64,000 nt of DNA, from the NCBI GenBank assembly GCA_949825065.1, contig OX463859.1, positions 4,130,217-4,194,216 of the forward strand, written 5' to 3'. Below, piece after piece: positions 52,974 through 63,792 of the stretch. Within the stretch, counting starts at the first letter, position 1; the number at the start of each line of letters is the position of its first letter. Made by a program: the position numbers and the translations under genes. This DNA comes from Odontocerum albicorne (lineage: Eukaryota; Arthropoda; Insecta; Trichoptera; Odontoceridae). The notes below the pieces were generated by a model. The model was not told the origin of the DNA. It saw only the letters and a program-made list of their open reading frames with translations, and made no database searches.

Positions 52974-53918
52974 CGAGGCATATCCAGAAAGTAAGTGTAC
53001 TGAATTTTTGTAGGTTACAATTTTTTTTATTTAAACAAAAAAATTACGTGGTTACCGTAGTACATACGTAAGCTATTTTTCGACATAGTCGCTATTCCTC
53101 TCAATGCAGGTGGTGAAGCGGGGTATCAACTTTTTGATGCTTTCCTCGAAGTAGTTTCCCGCCAACCCCTCCGTCCACTTCTCCACCTCTTCCTTTACCT
53201 CCTCGTCGGTTGAAAACCTTTTTTCACACATGTGCAGCTTCAAGGAGGTAAAGAAATAGTAATCTGAAGGTGCTAGGTCAGGGGAATGCGCGGGATGGTT
53301 CAGGACATCCCATTTAAACGAGGCGAGCAGTTCCTTTGTGGCGTTGGCCGTGTGTGGTCTGGCGTTGTCGTGCAGCAGGCAGACTCCCTTTGTCAGCATG
53401 CCTCTCCTCTTGTTCTGAATCGCCCTCCGCAATTTTTTTAGGGTCTCACAGTATCTTGCAGAGTTGATGGTCTCCCCTTGAGCCATATATTCAATTAAAA
53501 TTATGTCCCTAAACACGGATGCCATGATTTTCTTGGCTGAAATTGTGGTTTTGAACTTTTTGGCGGAGGGTGAAGAGGTGTGACGCCACTGTTGAGACTG
53601 CCTTTTGGTTTCAGGCGTGTAGTGTGCAACCCAAGTTTCATCTCCAGTAACGATGGAGCGGAGAAATTCATCTCCACGGAGTTTGCAGCGCCTCAAAAAC
53701 TCTTGCCCGGCATTATTTATTTCGCACTTGGCGGGAGATTGGATTGACATTTTTCCCGAAACGTGTTGTCGCGTCGACACTTCTCAATGTACTGACCTCG
53801 AACTGGTCTCGTTGCGGAGGGGAAGGGTCAGGCTACACGGAAGTGTAGCCAATATGTCGAAAATAAAATCCATCCGGTCGTGAGAGCCTCAGTACACTTA
53901 CTTTCTGGATACGCCTAG
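52974..53918 (-). mobile_element. Mariner element, internally deleted, 945 bp
   Basis: TA at 52972-52973 and 53919-53920. The ITRs are cgaggcatatccagaaagtaagtgtactga and the inverse of cacttactttctggatacgcctag. It differs from the mariner at 48906 in ITR and protein. Confidence 0.9.
53073..53780 (-). CDS. Mariner transposase, N-terminally truncated
   Basis: 235 codons, uninterrupted from GQEFLRRCKLRGDEFLRS to the end. All three catalytic acidic positions of the D,D34D family are present: GDETWVAHYTP (residue ~47), VCLLHDNARPHTA (~137), HSPDLAPSDYYFF (~172), and the C-terminus TEGLAGNYFEESIKKLIPRF, CIERNSDYVEK. A complete mariner protein has about 340 residues; the first ~115, with the two helix-turn-helix motifs that bind the ITRs, are deleted, so it cannot be active by itself. 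The first ~25 codons (MSTRQHVSGKMSIQSPAKCE) come from sequence beyond the deletion point and are not typical of the family. Confidence 0.88.
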   Translation of the reverse strand: MSTRQHVSGKMSIQSPAKCEINNAGQEFLRRCKLRGDEFLRSIVTGDETWVAHYTPETKRQSQQWRHTSSPSAKKFKTTISAKKIMASVFRDIILIEYMAQGETINSARYCETLKKLRRAIQNKRRGMLTKGVCLLHDNARPHTANATKELLASFKWDVLNHPAHSPDLAPSDYYFFTSLKLHMCEKRFSTDEEVKEEVEKWTEGLAGNYFEESIKKLIPRFTTCIERNSDYVEK

Positions 53919-53920
53919 TA

Positions 53921-54398
53921 AATAAAAATAAGATTATTTTTTAAGACATAAATTTGTATATAGGTTTGGCAAATGTTTATGTTATAGATTATTTTAATAT
54001 TTTTTTTAAACAAATCAAGTCTGATCACTCGTGCCAACAAACTCCGCACTTACATTAAATACACGCAATGCTTTTTCACTCCGCTTTTAAAAATTTACGT
54101 CCCAACTTCTTTTTAAAAAGTCACGATTTTCAAACCATCCTAATTATACCAAAAAAATTAATCGCTTGATCCAAAAACTTTTAACTTTCAACCGACGCCG
54201 TCCGAGGAACAACTTACTCTTAAGGCACGGATTATTTAAAAATATGTTTCAGTTCATCGACACTTCTACTACTTCTACTTTAGTTACGAATAACTTGTAC
54301 TTTTCCCTCAACATCCTATTCAACAGATGACCTCCGTCTCTTGATCACGGACGTGCTTCAAAAATAATTGTTGGGAAAAAGTAGTGGAACATGAATTC
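53921..54398. other. No gene recognised
   Basis: AT-rich sequence without motifs. Confidence 0.45.
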
Positions 54399-54399
54399 G

Positions 54400-55335
54400 A
54401 AAATAAATTAATGGGGGCAAAGAAATACTTTAAAAATGCGTGCACTGTGTGGAAATGCGTACAATGGAGGTGCTAATGCGTGAACTTGAAAAAGTACGGT
54501 TGGATCAAGTGAATAATATACTGAAAGAAGGAAACGTAAAAATCAGAGAAATTATATACGACTATGTTCTATGCAAATGGATGGAGAAACATTACCAAAT
54601 TGTGACTCCTTTAAGTATCTTGGGTCACTTATCCATAGCGATGGAGGATGTGCAGCAGATGTAACACATAGAATTAATGTGGGATGGATGAAGTTTAGAT
54701 TGATGACGGGAGTTCTATGGGATCCGAAAATGCCAATAAAGTTAAAAGGAAAAGTATGCCAAACGATTGTCAGACCCGCACTCCTCTATGGCTCCGAAAG
54801 CTGGACGATGTATAACTCTTACTCTAGGCAACTAGAAACTGCTGAAATGCGCATGCTTAGATGGTCAGCTGGTGTGTCCCTAAGAGACAAAATAAAAAAC
54901 TCACGCATTCGTGAAAACCTAGGTGTTACAGACATTAACAGCAAGATGGAGGAGAGGCGATTGAGATGGTATGGGCACGTTGGACGCAGAGCACCCGATC
55001 ACATTGTGAACCAGGCAATATCCATGGATCTTCTTCGATTAACAACCAGAGGGAGACCAAAGAATTCATGGGTGGTGCAAAAAGATAACGTGATGCAGAG
55101 GCACAGCCTGGGGGACGTAGTCTGGGACAGAAGAGCATACAACCTGAGGACGAGGAGAGCTGACCCCAACAGTCTTCGCAGACAGTGAGTTGGGATGGAG
55201 CCAGGGAGAAGAAGAAGTATGAGAAGGGGAATTGATGTAGAGGAGACTAAGGATGTGTGACGAGATAGAAAAGTCTGGCATTATCCACTTTGCCTACTCC
55301 GACATGGGAGTGGCTTGATGGTATGTATGAGAGCC
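54400..55335 (+). mobile_element. GRPRK-family LINE remnant, split by an RTE-like LINE
   Basis: The first piece 54400-54545 has ctaatgcgtgaacttgaaaaagtacggttggatcaagtgaataatatactgaaagaagg. The second, 55212-55335, has gaagtatgagaaggggaattgatgtagaggagactaaggatgtgtgacg and the tatgtatg end. Together they give the normal family order with the RTE element between them. Confidence 0.75.
54546..55211 (+). pseudogene. RTE-like LINE, C-terminal RT ORF (205 codons open)
   Basis: The best preserved LINE coding region in the window (54571-55188). Order: NCDSFKYLGSLIHSDGGCAADVTHRI, WMKFRLMTGVLWDPKMPIKLKGKVCQTIVRPALLYGSESW, METAEMRMLRWSAGVSLRDKIKNSRIRENLGV, INSKMEERRLRWYGHVGRR, TTRGRPKNSW and ending DPNSLRRQ. 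This is the part downstream of the YADD active site in RTE-type proteins (frequently annotated as endonuclease-reverse transcriptase). There is no frameshift across 618 bp, which suggests a fairly recent insertion. It is 5'-truncated, so inactive, and ends in the gggagaagaagaag terminus. Confidence 0.85.
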
Positions 55336-55983
55336 ACAAAGCTTCAGCTGAAAGCTTTGATAAAACTGAAGAACTTAATATTTTCCAAATAATATCATGA
55401 ATTTGCCGATATTTGCTATTAGAGTTTTATTTGAATTCTCGTGGGTTTTTTAATAATTTTACGAATATCGTATATAAATAAAGCTTTCACATTTTTAAGG
55501 CCACCGCACTGGCATACTCAGTTCCTAAATAGATGCTTATTTTTATTTAAATATTAAAGATCATTCAGTATTTCATAAATTTATATTTTTGAATGTTGAA
55601 TAAAAATTGACACGGAAATAAGGAAGAAGAATAAATTAACTCAAGTTGTCATTCGCTTGAAGTTCAAATTACAATTTCAAATCGAAAATTTCCATTTAGT
55701 ACCAGTATATTTATTTAGTTCTCTGTAATAAAAATAATATTTTTACGTTCACTGTTATGTTCAGCGTTAAGAAAAGACCTACACAAAGGTTTGTACGTTT
55801 GAAAATTATTTACAGGAAAAATAGTGAACCCTATCTTGATTAACGAACTTTTGTTTTATGTACCTTACAATTAGTTACGGTATTGTGAATTAAGATTGTT
55901 TTAAGAGCCTCGCAGACCGGCTGGCAAAAGCTACAAAAGTATCCGGTTTCTCCCTATTGAACTATGTAACCTTATTCAGGACT
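55336..55983. other. No gene recognised
   Basis: AT-rich sequence. Confidence 0.45.
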
Positions 55984-56385
55984 AGCGGCGGCTGATCCCA
56001 AAGTGCGTTGGTGCGTTGAGCACCAACGCACCTCGAGACGCTGAGCGAATATAAAATATCGATGTCTCACGGTTTACTGTATGTCTCTGTCTGTCCTATA
56101 TGAATTTGCGTTTCCGTCCGGTGCGTATTGGAGATCGCTCCGGTAGTATTGGCAAACTTGGCCAGTCAATTTAAGAGGGATATTTTTTTAAATTTTATTA
56201 TAATTTTTTTTAAATTTTCACTTAAATAAAAATCCTCGTACTATTTGTCAGTATTCTTATACATATTTAATCTATACAAACACTTAACATTTTTGGAAGT
56301 CATGTTAGCGAGTATATAATTTAATTATTGCAAATTATTTCTCCGGTTCAGCGCACCAACGCAACTCTAAACCAGCCGCCGCTGT
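55984..56385. mobile_element. Unclassified MITE, ~400 bp
   Basis: Ends are inverted over about 35 bp: agcggcggctgatcccaaagtgcgttggtgcg on the left and the mirror of tgcgttggtgcgctgaa...agcggcggctggttt on the right. The left end has an inner perfect palindrome (gtgcgttggtgc-gttga-gcaccaacgcac, 56000-56030). I could not define the target duplication, so the superfamily is open. Confidence 0.6.
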
Positions 56386-56680
56386 TACGGACATCATATC
56401 ACAGGCAAAAAATACGTTAACTAACCAATTGGTCATAGGCCAAGAGCCGTCTAGTAGCAAAAAGGATTTTGTTTAGGTTAAAATACCCACTAAACCTTGG
56501 TTCCACAAAAGAAACCTGTCCAAATGAAGTGTGTCTCTCATATGCAGGATAAGTATAGGCCACTGTCTGAGGAAGCCACTTTTATAAAATTCATTAAAAA
56601 GAAAGCCTTATATGCAGGTGTGAAAAGGGTCCGAATACCCTCGACCATGTTTTCTTTGACTGTCCTTTGCGCACCGTAGA
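56386..56680. other. No gene recognised
   Basis: Open frames at 56497 (+) and 56538 (-) have no motif. Confidence 0.4.
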
Positions 56681-56814
56681 CAACCTCCGTGGCCTTGTAA
56701 GTAAGACGCTCGTCTCCCAATCCGAAGGTTGAATTTGAATTCAACCTAGTGTTCAATCCCCCGCCAGGTTGTAGTGTATACAACGAAAGTGTAATACAAT
56801 ACAATACAATACAG
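56681..56814 (+). mobile_element. tRNA-derived SINE (cctccgtggcc family)
   Basis: caacctccgtggccttgtaagtaagacgctcg (A-box region), the B box tgttcaatccccc, and a (atacaat)n-like tail at 56793-56812. Confidence 0.7.
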
Positions 56815-57225
56815 CTTTTACTCAATTGTAAATGTCCCCCGTCTATTCAACACGTCGCACTTACTCACACTCAATTGTCCTTTAGTTTATAGTCACATAT
56901 TTGAATTTATTGTCCTAAATTGAATTTATTGTCCTAGCCGTTACATATTCTCAAACTGCCTTGTTTCCTTTAAATTGTTATTGGCACTAATCATCCTCTT
57001 TAAAGGATGGAATGCTTAATTACTTAATAATAAGGTGTTAACGAGTGTCGCTAAATTCCTCGCGTTATGTCTCTTGCTATATATTTACTCGTATACGTGT
57101 CCTCCCCCGGATTCCACAAGGGAGGGTATTTTACCTCCGGACGACAATTTAGTCCAATTCGAACGATCCATTCTTGATTTGCCAGCTGTGTTAAATTTAA
57201 TTTGGACCAGTCACGCTCCCGGTCA
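56815..57225. other. No gene recognised
   Basis: AT-rich; 57035-57295 is open but overlaps the SINE head that follows. Confidence 0.4.
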
Positions 57226-57535
57226 TATCTGTGCTGCAGCTCCATGTAACAAAACTGCGGTTCGAACCCCGCGCTGTGCTGCTCCCTTAGAATAGCACAG
57301 GCGTTTTTTTCCGCCAAGTATTTGGGAGTATAAGTACACCTATGATTTTGATCATATATATATTCTTACAAAAAAAAAGGGGGGGGGGGGAACATAAAAC
57401 ATGCCGGTGCGCCATCGAATCCAGTACACCGATGTGGCCGATGAGTTTGCTGGCATGCAACAGCTCACTCACTTAACCTGTTCACCGCGTTAAAAATCAA
57501 ATTCCACGAATCCTGTGCGCGGCACAATTTCAGCG
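57226..57535 (+). mobile_element. tRNA-derived SINE (~300 bp family), copy 4
   Basis: Head with the B box ggttcgaaccccgc (57261-57274), then cacaggcgtttttttccgcc, tttgggagtataagtacacctatg, gatcatatatat, a G run, aacatgccggtgcgcc, gccgatgagtttgctgg and caacagctcactcactt. The tail may resume at 58125. Confidence 0.65.
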
Positions 57536-58124
57536 TTTTTTAATTTCTAAGTTTAAACACATATTTTGTTTAGAACCACTGATATTTGATTACAACACCA
57601 AGTAAACATGACACTTAAGTAATTTTCTGATAATAAATAATAGTCATTACTCTTAAGGAGACTCATTAAATAAAGGAGATAAACTAAACATTACGTAAAA
57701 TAAACAAAGGAATGCTACGATAAAATCAATGATTCATGACACTCACCTAATCAAATGCATATATCACTAGTAATGTTTATTTACGTAAGAGAGACTTAGT
57801 AATGTTTATTTACGTAAGAGACACTCATCGCAGGACTCGATCCGCGAGACAGGTCGTTAATGCTGGAAATATTGAGAAACCAAAAAAAATCGGCGCTCTG
57901 TTTATTCAACAATATCTCATAAACTAATATATTATTTGACAAGGTTTTCAGAGATGTCGCTAGAATAAAGATTATTTTAAATTTTAGTTTAATTATTATT
58001 CCGGTTTTGTGTCATTTTTTTTAAGTATTTGTGATTTGAAACTTGGATTGTCGTCAGATCACAGGCGTTTGTGCTCCCCGCGGGGAACAGGTTAAAGAGG
58101 ATAGAAAAAAATAAGAAATAAACG
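57536..58124. other. No gene; short direct repeat
   Basis: gtaatgtttatttacgtaagagag is repeated in tandem at 57771 and 57799. Otherwise no feature. It may be an insertion between the two halves of a SINE. Confidence 0.4.
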
Positions 58125-58250
58125 ATATCTTCATGACACAGCTTCGCTTTCCAACTGAATCGACGTTGGAATGGCAGAGGGGATCCTCAACTACGAGGCC
58201 CAGCAAATACGACGACCCTGTGGCACAGAGGAACTGAGATGGCATGCCCC
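58125..58250 (+). mobile_element. tRNA-derived SINE (~300 bp family), tail part
   Basis: acacagcttcgctttccaactgaatcgacgttgg and gaggggatcctcaactacgaggcccagcaa match the tail of the copies at 1862-2185 and 8845-9110. Confidence 0.6.
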
Positions 58251-58490
58251 TGCACAGAGCTTGAGCTACCCTGAAAAGACTAATTTCCTTCTCCCTTTAT
58301 GTGGAAAGATGTTAGATTCCACCATCAAACATACCATCAATAGTCGGTTGCCTGAGCCTCGTCTGTTGATATCAGGTGCACCACGCGTAGGTGAGGTTGG
58401 CTTTTGGGCTGGTAGGATGGTGCTGAAGCCCCTTACACCCGGAGTGTCACCATTTACACATGGAATGATCTTGTTGAACGAATTTTTGTA
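58251..58490. other. Unassigned GC-richer stretch
   Basis: Part of a 122-codon open frame (58171-58539) that starts in SINE sequence and ends in a LINE tail, so it is probably not a gene. Confidence 0.35.
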
Positions 58491-58580
58491 TCTTCTATAT
58501 ACACATACATACCCTCAAGCCATTTCCTTGTTGGAGTAGGCAGAGAGTATATAGCGTCAAACTTTCGACACGTATTCGAT
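58491..58580 (-). mobile_element. GRPRK-family LINE tail fragment
   Basis: catacataccctcaagccatttccttgttggagtaggcagagag, the reverse of the family tail. Confidence 0.5.
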
Positions 58581-59600
58581 ATTAATTGTCAAGAGGTTTG
58601 AAGTTGAAATTAATTTGAATTGTACATCACTTTAATTGGAAAGAGATACTTCGACATATATAAATTATGTTGACATTTTTGAATATATATAGTCACAATG
58701 CTTAGCCCTTCTTCCACAGTTTGACATGGTATTTTTGTAGCGAAATAGCTGTCACTACATAAAAAATTAATTCGTATAAAAGTATCAAAGTGTTTAACTT
58801 CGATTTTTTTTCAAATAAAAAATGTTATCCTTGTTTAGAACCACTAGAGTAAGCTGGTAACCATACGAATTATTCAATCAAAATAACGACCCTTTTTCAG
58901 ATACTGTCCAGATGAAAAGCAAACCTCGAACCAACTAGGTAACAGCTGTCGCCACTAAACTTAAAAAGAAAAAAAAACAACTTAAATTGAAAAATTTTAC
59001 CGAAATTATCCGAGTAGTGTGCCATATGTAGCATTAAGTCTAAAAAATGTTTATTTAATAATAAATTCCGATAAAAATTTTCTTTTTTATTAAGAAGCAG
59101 GAATACCGAAGAAATCTATAAAAAAGTAAGCAAAAACATTCGGAAATTTATTCTTCTACCCTTCAAACTTTTGTTAATTATAATTTTTTGAACTTTTGCG
59201 ATACAGTACGGGGTGGGATGGAGGGAAAAAACGATGAAAGTTTGTTATATATCTCTCAGTGAGTTTTATTATTTCTTTCTAATCTCAAAGTTTAAATAAT
59301 GTCGGTGAGGAGAGATTGCGGGAGGGGTAAAAAAGTGGAAGTTTCAACGTTTTTATTAACATTTTTTTCTTCAGCTGAAATATGGTAATTTGACTGAAAG
59401 GTGTTACCTGAAATTTCTCGTTTCGAGCGTAATATTAAATATGAAATTTAAATTTGTGAAATCGTCCGGCCGGCAATCATCTTTTCTTCTCGGTGTTTTT
59501 TTTTCAATTTCCTGGCAGCAAATCATTTGAAAAGGCGAAAATAAAAGAAATGGAAGTAATTCATTCAGAGTATGGAATAAAAACTTAACATTTTGTATAA
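58581..59600. other. No gene recognised
   Basis: AT-rich sequence without motifs. Confidence 0.5.
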
Positions 59601-59604
59601 AGTT

Positions 59605-60420
59605 TTTCAAGTCAATTGAATGGTGTATGCGTCAATAAAATCAGGTACGCAGATGATACGGTTATTCTGGCAGACAGTATTGACGATCTTCAAACGCTTA
59701 TAGATAGAATTAATGGAGCCGGTGTGAGGTTGGGACTGAACATGAACGTGAGTAAATCTAAGTTCATGGTGTTTGACCGGCAGGATCACGTCTTACATTG
59801 AACGGTGCTGATATAGAGAGAGTCAAAAAATTTAAATACCTCGGAAGTATCCTAGTGGAATACCATTGATTGACCAAGACCAAATTTGAATCATCTCGTG
59901 CGGCTTTTAATAAAATGAGAAGCTTATTCTGCGATGATAATCTAAACTTGAAACTTCGACAACGGTTACTCAAATGCTACGTTTGGTCAGTGTTATTGCA
60001 TGGAGTGGAATCATGGACCCTAAAAGTTAGTAGTATGAACCGACTGGAAGCACTCGAAATGTGGATGCACTGGAGAATGCTACGGATACCCTGGACGGAT
60101 ATGGTCAGCTACACAAGGGTTCTTCAAAGAGCCGCCAAAGTTGATAGAGAGTTCTGACTAATATTAAAATCCGAAAGGTGTCCTATTTGCGTCATGTACT
60201 TAGAGAAGCAAAGTACAAATTACTGCACCTGATTATCCAAGGCAAAACAGAAGGCCGAAGAGGTGTTGGCAGTAGGCAAATCTCCTGGCTCCGCAATATA
60301 CGTAATTGGACTAGTATAAGGAGCGTTGGAGATCTTTTTCGGACTGCCGGGGACAAAGATGCCTACTCTCAGGTGATATTCAACGTTGGGGGGGCCTGAC
60401 ATGACACTGGGAAGAAGAAA
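59605..60420 (+). pseudogene. RTE-like LINE with RT active site, decayed
   Basis: Longest copy of the gaagaagaa-terminus family. 59616-59800 has NKIRYADDTVILADSIDDLQTLIDRI (YADD is the RT catalytic motif) and LGLNMNVSKSKFMVF. After a shift: VKKFKYLGSIL, a stop, then 59870-60157 with TKFESSRAAFNKMRSLFCDDNLNLKLRQRLLKCYVWSVLLHGVESWTLK and RMLRIPWTDMVSYTRVL, another shift, then 60178-60399 with VSYLRHVLREAKYKLLHLIIQGKTEGRRGVGSRQISWL and AGDKDAYSQVIFNVGGA. At least three breaks. Other copies are at 4415, 22198 and 42786. Confidence 0.85.
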
Positions 60421-60424
60421 ATTA

Positions 60425-60700
60425 AGTTTTTAAACACATCTCCTCATACGACTCCTATAATTTAACAGATTTTTATGTTTCCTTCTTTAAAAATATAAAT
60501 CACTTTATCTAACCTTACTTTCCTTGGTCTTCCTCTACGACGCCTTTTTTCGTATATGTACTAATTATTCGTTTTCTCAATCTTTCATTATTGATTCGTT
60601 CTTCTTACCTAAATCATCTCAGAATTCTCTTCTTCATCTCACTCAATTGTTCAGCCTTAAGTTCATATTAATTTCCTACCACTTTATTTCGTATTCTTTC
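60425..60700 (-). mobile_element. GRPRK-family LINE 3' remnant
   Basis: Reverse copy: catacgactcc, atgtttccttctttaaaaatataaatcactttatctaacc, ttccttggtcttcctctacg, ttcttcatctcactcaattgttcagccttaagttcatatt. Confidence 0.6.
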
Positions 60701-60776
60701 ACAAATTGTTGCCTCATATATTCTTATCAGTGCATTCATTTCCACTTCATTTATTCAGCTTCTATCAGTCTTCTAT

Positions 60777-61296
60777 GAGCGTTTTAATTCTTGAATAAAA
60801 CACCCAATTTGTTTTGATTTCAAAAAACTTTTTATTGGTCATTGAAGTATGACATTTAAAGACAAAAAACAATATACGCCAAATGTCCACCTCTTGCAGT
60901 TCCACAGATGTCCACTACTTTGTCGAAATTTTCGATGATATTTTGGCATAGTTCCGGTTATAACTCACCAATAACGCGAATAATTTCATCATTCAGCTCA
61001 GGAATTGATTGGGGGTTATTCTTACAGACCTGGCTTTTCACGTAACCCCAGAAAAAATAGTCCAACGGTGTCAGATCACATGATCTTGGTGACCAATTAA
61101 AATCACCGTTTCCGGACATAACAATACATAAAATAATTCAACAATTTGAACGCGTTGTTGTATTGTATACGACTCCATTTTTATAAATGTCATATATTAA
61201 TTGTCCTTCTCAAATGTCACAAGACCTAGGTAAGTTCACGACGCCATCTGTGTTTTATCCAAGAATTAAAAAAACCGCTCAATTTGAAAGAACCTT
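60777..61296 (-). mobile_element. Tc1/mariner-superfamily MITE, copy 3
   Basis: On the minus strand it starts, after TA (61297-61298), with aaggttctttcaaattgagcgg and carries the same transposase C-terminus: SPRSCDLTPLDYFFWGYVKSQVCKNNPQSIPELNDEIIRVIGEL, a stop, PELCQNIIENFDKVVDICGTARGGHLAYIVF. The other end is trimmed. Confidence 0.75.
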
Positions 61297-61299
61297 TAT

Positions 61300-62838
61300 A
61301 ATATCTACGTTCTACTGCAATACATGAAAGTTGGTAATGAAACACTGTTTTTGACTGTCATGTTACCAGATTTTGACACTATTCGGTTTATGGTTGTTTA
61401 TTTTAGTGCCCCATTGATTTTGTTTCTTATCGCTACACACTGTTAGATATCTCTCCTTGCTCAACATACTCGAATACTTGATTGTTTACCCATATATAGC
61501 AATTATTTTTCATTTTACTCTTTTCTATCATCATGACATTGCACACTGTACCTTCTATTTCCATCTTTCATACAATTTGCTTCTATTTCCATCTCTCATA
61601 CAATCCACTTATCTAACACTGAAGTTATCTTCATTATCCACTTATAGTTACATATTATAGATCGTTAAGCCTAAAGAGTAATTTCGTTATAGTGTGAGTA
61701 ACAGTGCGTTTACAAAAAATTGTCACTTCATTTTTTTAATGAAGTAAAAAAGCAAAAAAATATTTAAATAATAATTTGTATTAAAACATTGAAATGAACA
61801 CACACGTTTTGTAAATTAAAATATAGTCAGCTTAAATTGTACTAATCATAAAAATAAAATGAAAGTAAGTTTATTTAACATATTAATTGTTTAGGCATGG
61901 CAGATTCTAGGAAACATTAAATAACAAGAATAGAATTTTTCAAGATTAAAAACAAATAGATTGCAGCACCTTTTCGACCGATCCCTAATTATTATCAATC
62001 ATTACCAAAATTTAAAACAATCTCCTTTGCTTGGCCCGAAAGCGGTTTTCCCTTTCCTAATTTCGACATGGTAGTGTTTTTCTAATCACCGAGTATTTTA
62101 ACAACAATACAAATGTGCGCTCTGCGCGACACAATCGTGTGGCATTCTAAAACCAATACCACTACACAAGTTGTGTAATACAGAGAGTGTTACTCACACT
62201 ATTGTAAAATTAATCTTTAAGCTAAATGATCTGTACCAGCATATAGCAATCATTCCCATTCAATATTTGTCCATCCATAAAAGTCTAAAATACGAGTACC
62301 TAAAACCTATCAAGTGTTTTTTAATAAATGTCTCCTCTTCATTCAACACCGTTTCTTTGGAACATGTTACATTCAAATAATTATTTTAAGTCAATTAACT
62401 TAAAATGTAAATATAATAAAAAAGTTTCAGAAATTTTAATCGTCAAGTGTTACAAATTTTAAGTCCAGCGTCATAAAAAGAAACAAGAGAATGGACTTAA
62501 AAATCTTATAACTTAACAATGTTGAAACTTACCCACATCAAACCAAAACCAAACAACCCCTATACAGGCTAATAAAGGACCTTAGTACATACTTTCCCCC
62601 CTTATGGGGTAAAGATACTTGCATCGGACCAGTATTTTTATTTTGCCAAAACCTTATTATATTTTTATCGGGATCATTAAAAGGGCACTTCTATTACATA
62701 TGATAAAAGCTTTTTTTAAAAATAGTCAACGTAATAGTCTTCGACGAGTGTTATCTATTAATCCATGTAAAATATTTATTTCTACCTAAGATATCCATTG
62801 TGTCATGCAGCTCATGACTGAGTATCGCGATTCTCATG
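61300..62838. other. No gene recognised
   Basis: AT-rich. The open frames at 61457 and 62171 have AT-driven composition and no motif. Confidence 0.5.
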
Positions 62839-62839
62839 A

Positions 62840-63165
62840 TAACCCTCGTCGATTATTCCACATCCATTCTTGCCTCAACAGTTCGAAGAATAGTTGTTAA
62901 AGATTATCCGTCCATATTTCCTTGTGCATCGTCCTTCCATCGACCACAAGCATCTTCACAGTGTCTCCTTGGCCACAAGCAATAAGTCCAAAGAATTGGA
63001 GGACTCAGACTCTCAGTTCTTCGAGAATGTAGGTTTTAGTTCGCATGCCATCCACGTAATTTGTAACACCCTTCTCCACCACTTCGTTTACTCTTTCAGT
63101 CCAAGTCTTCGTGCCGTATATAAATATTGCGAAATCATGAGGCTTACCTAGACGCATTTTCGTCA
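62840..63165 (-). pseudogene. LINE (RTE-like) C-terminal relic, different family
   Basis: On the minus strand: FAIFIYGTKTWTERVNEVVEKGVTNYVDGMRTKT, then LQFFGLIACGQGDTVKMLVVDGRTMHKEIW, in broken frames. The order YGxxTWT, LxFFGHIAR, KLMVxGK resembles a C-terminal type that I recall from insect RTE-like proteins. It is interrupted by several stops. Confidence 0.5.
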
Positions 63166-63167
63166 TG

Positions 63168-63362
63168 ATAATGAGAGTTCTACTCTCCGTATATTTTACA
63201 GTTTTGATATTGCATTATTTTCATACAATTTTTTCGATTTATCTGATTCTGACTTTCTACGTATCCTTTTTTCAGAATATCATTAACCCGATCCAACCAT
63301 ACTTAATTGGTCTTCTTTTCATACACTTTTTACCCACATTTGCATTATACTCGTATATCTAA
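63168..63362 (-). mobile_element. GRPRK-family LINE remnant
   Basis: Reverse: catacaatttttt, gactttctacgtatcc, cagaatatcattaacccgatccaaccatacttaattggtcttc, acccacatttgcattat. Confidence 0.6.
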
Positions 63363-63439
63363 AAGTGTTCTCTGGTGGACTCAAATATCATCACACACTT
63401 TCGGTCCATCGCATATTACCCATGAACACATAATTGAAA

Positions 63440-63790
63440 TACAAAAAAAATAACAGAATGGAAGACACACTGACTATCACGCCAATTCTCTGTCGGGTTA
63501 AGCAAAGAGGACAGAGCGTCCGACTTTCCTATCTCAACACATATCCCTAGTTTATTATCTTCATTCATGCACCTTTTCATACAACTACCACGATTTCTTT
63601 GACTTTCTGCGTTTCCATGTTTTTGAATATCATTCACTTGATCCTATCATACTTTCCTTAGTCTTCTTCTTAGACGCATTTTAATCACATTTGCACTATG
63701 TATCTGTTTTATTAGTTTTTATTCATTCATGCGTTCCGCATGCCCAAATCATATTATTGTCCTCTTCTTCATCTTTCTTAACACATCTGA
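63440..63790 (-). mobile_element. GRPRK-family LINE 3' remnant, near full length
   Basis: Reverse copy with the RGSCMKRCMNEDNKLGICVEIGKSDALSSLLNP-type tail (63416-63637), then gaatatcattcacttgatcctatcatactttccttagtcttc, and gcgttccgcatgcccaaatcatattattgtcctcttcttcatctttcttaacac. Confidence 0.7.
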
Positions 63791-63792
63791 TT

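Noticed and set aside
58171..58539. 122-codon plus-strand ORF
   Set aside because: Begins within a SINE tail and ends in an inverted LINE tail, so it is a chance frame across repeats.
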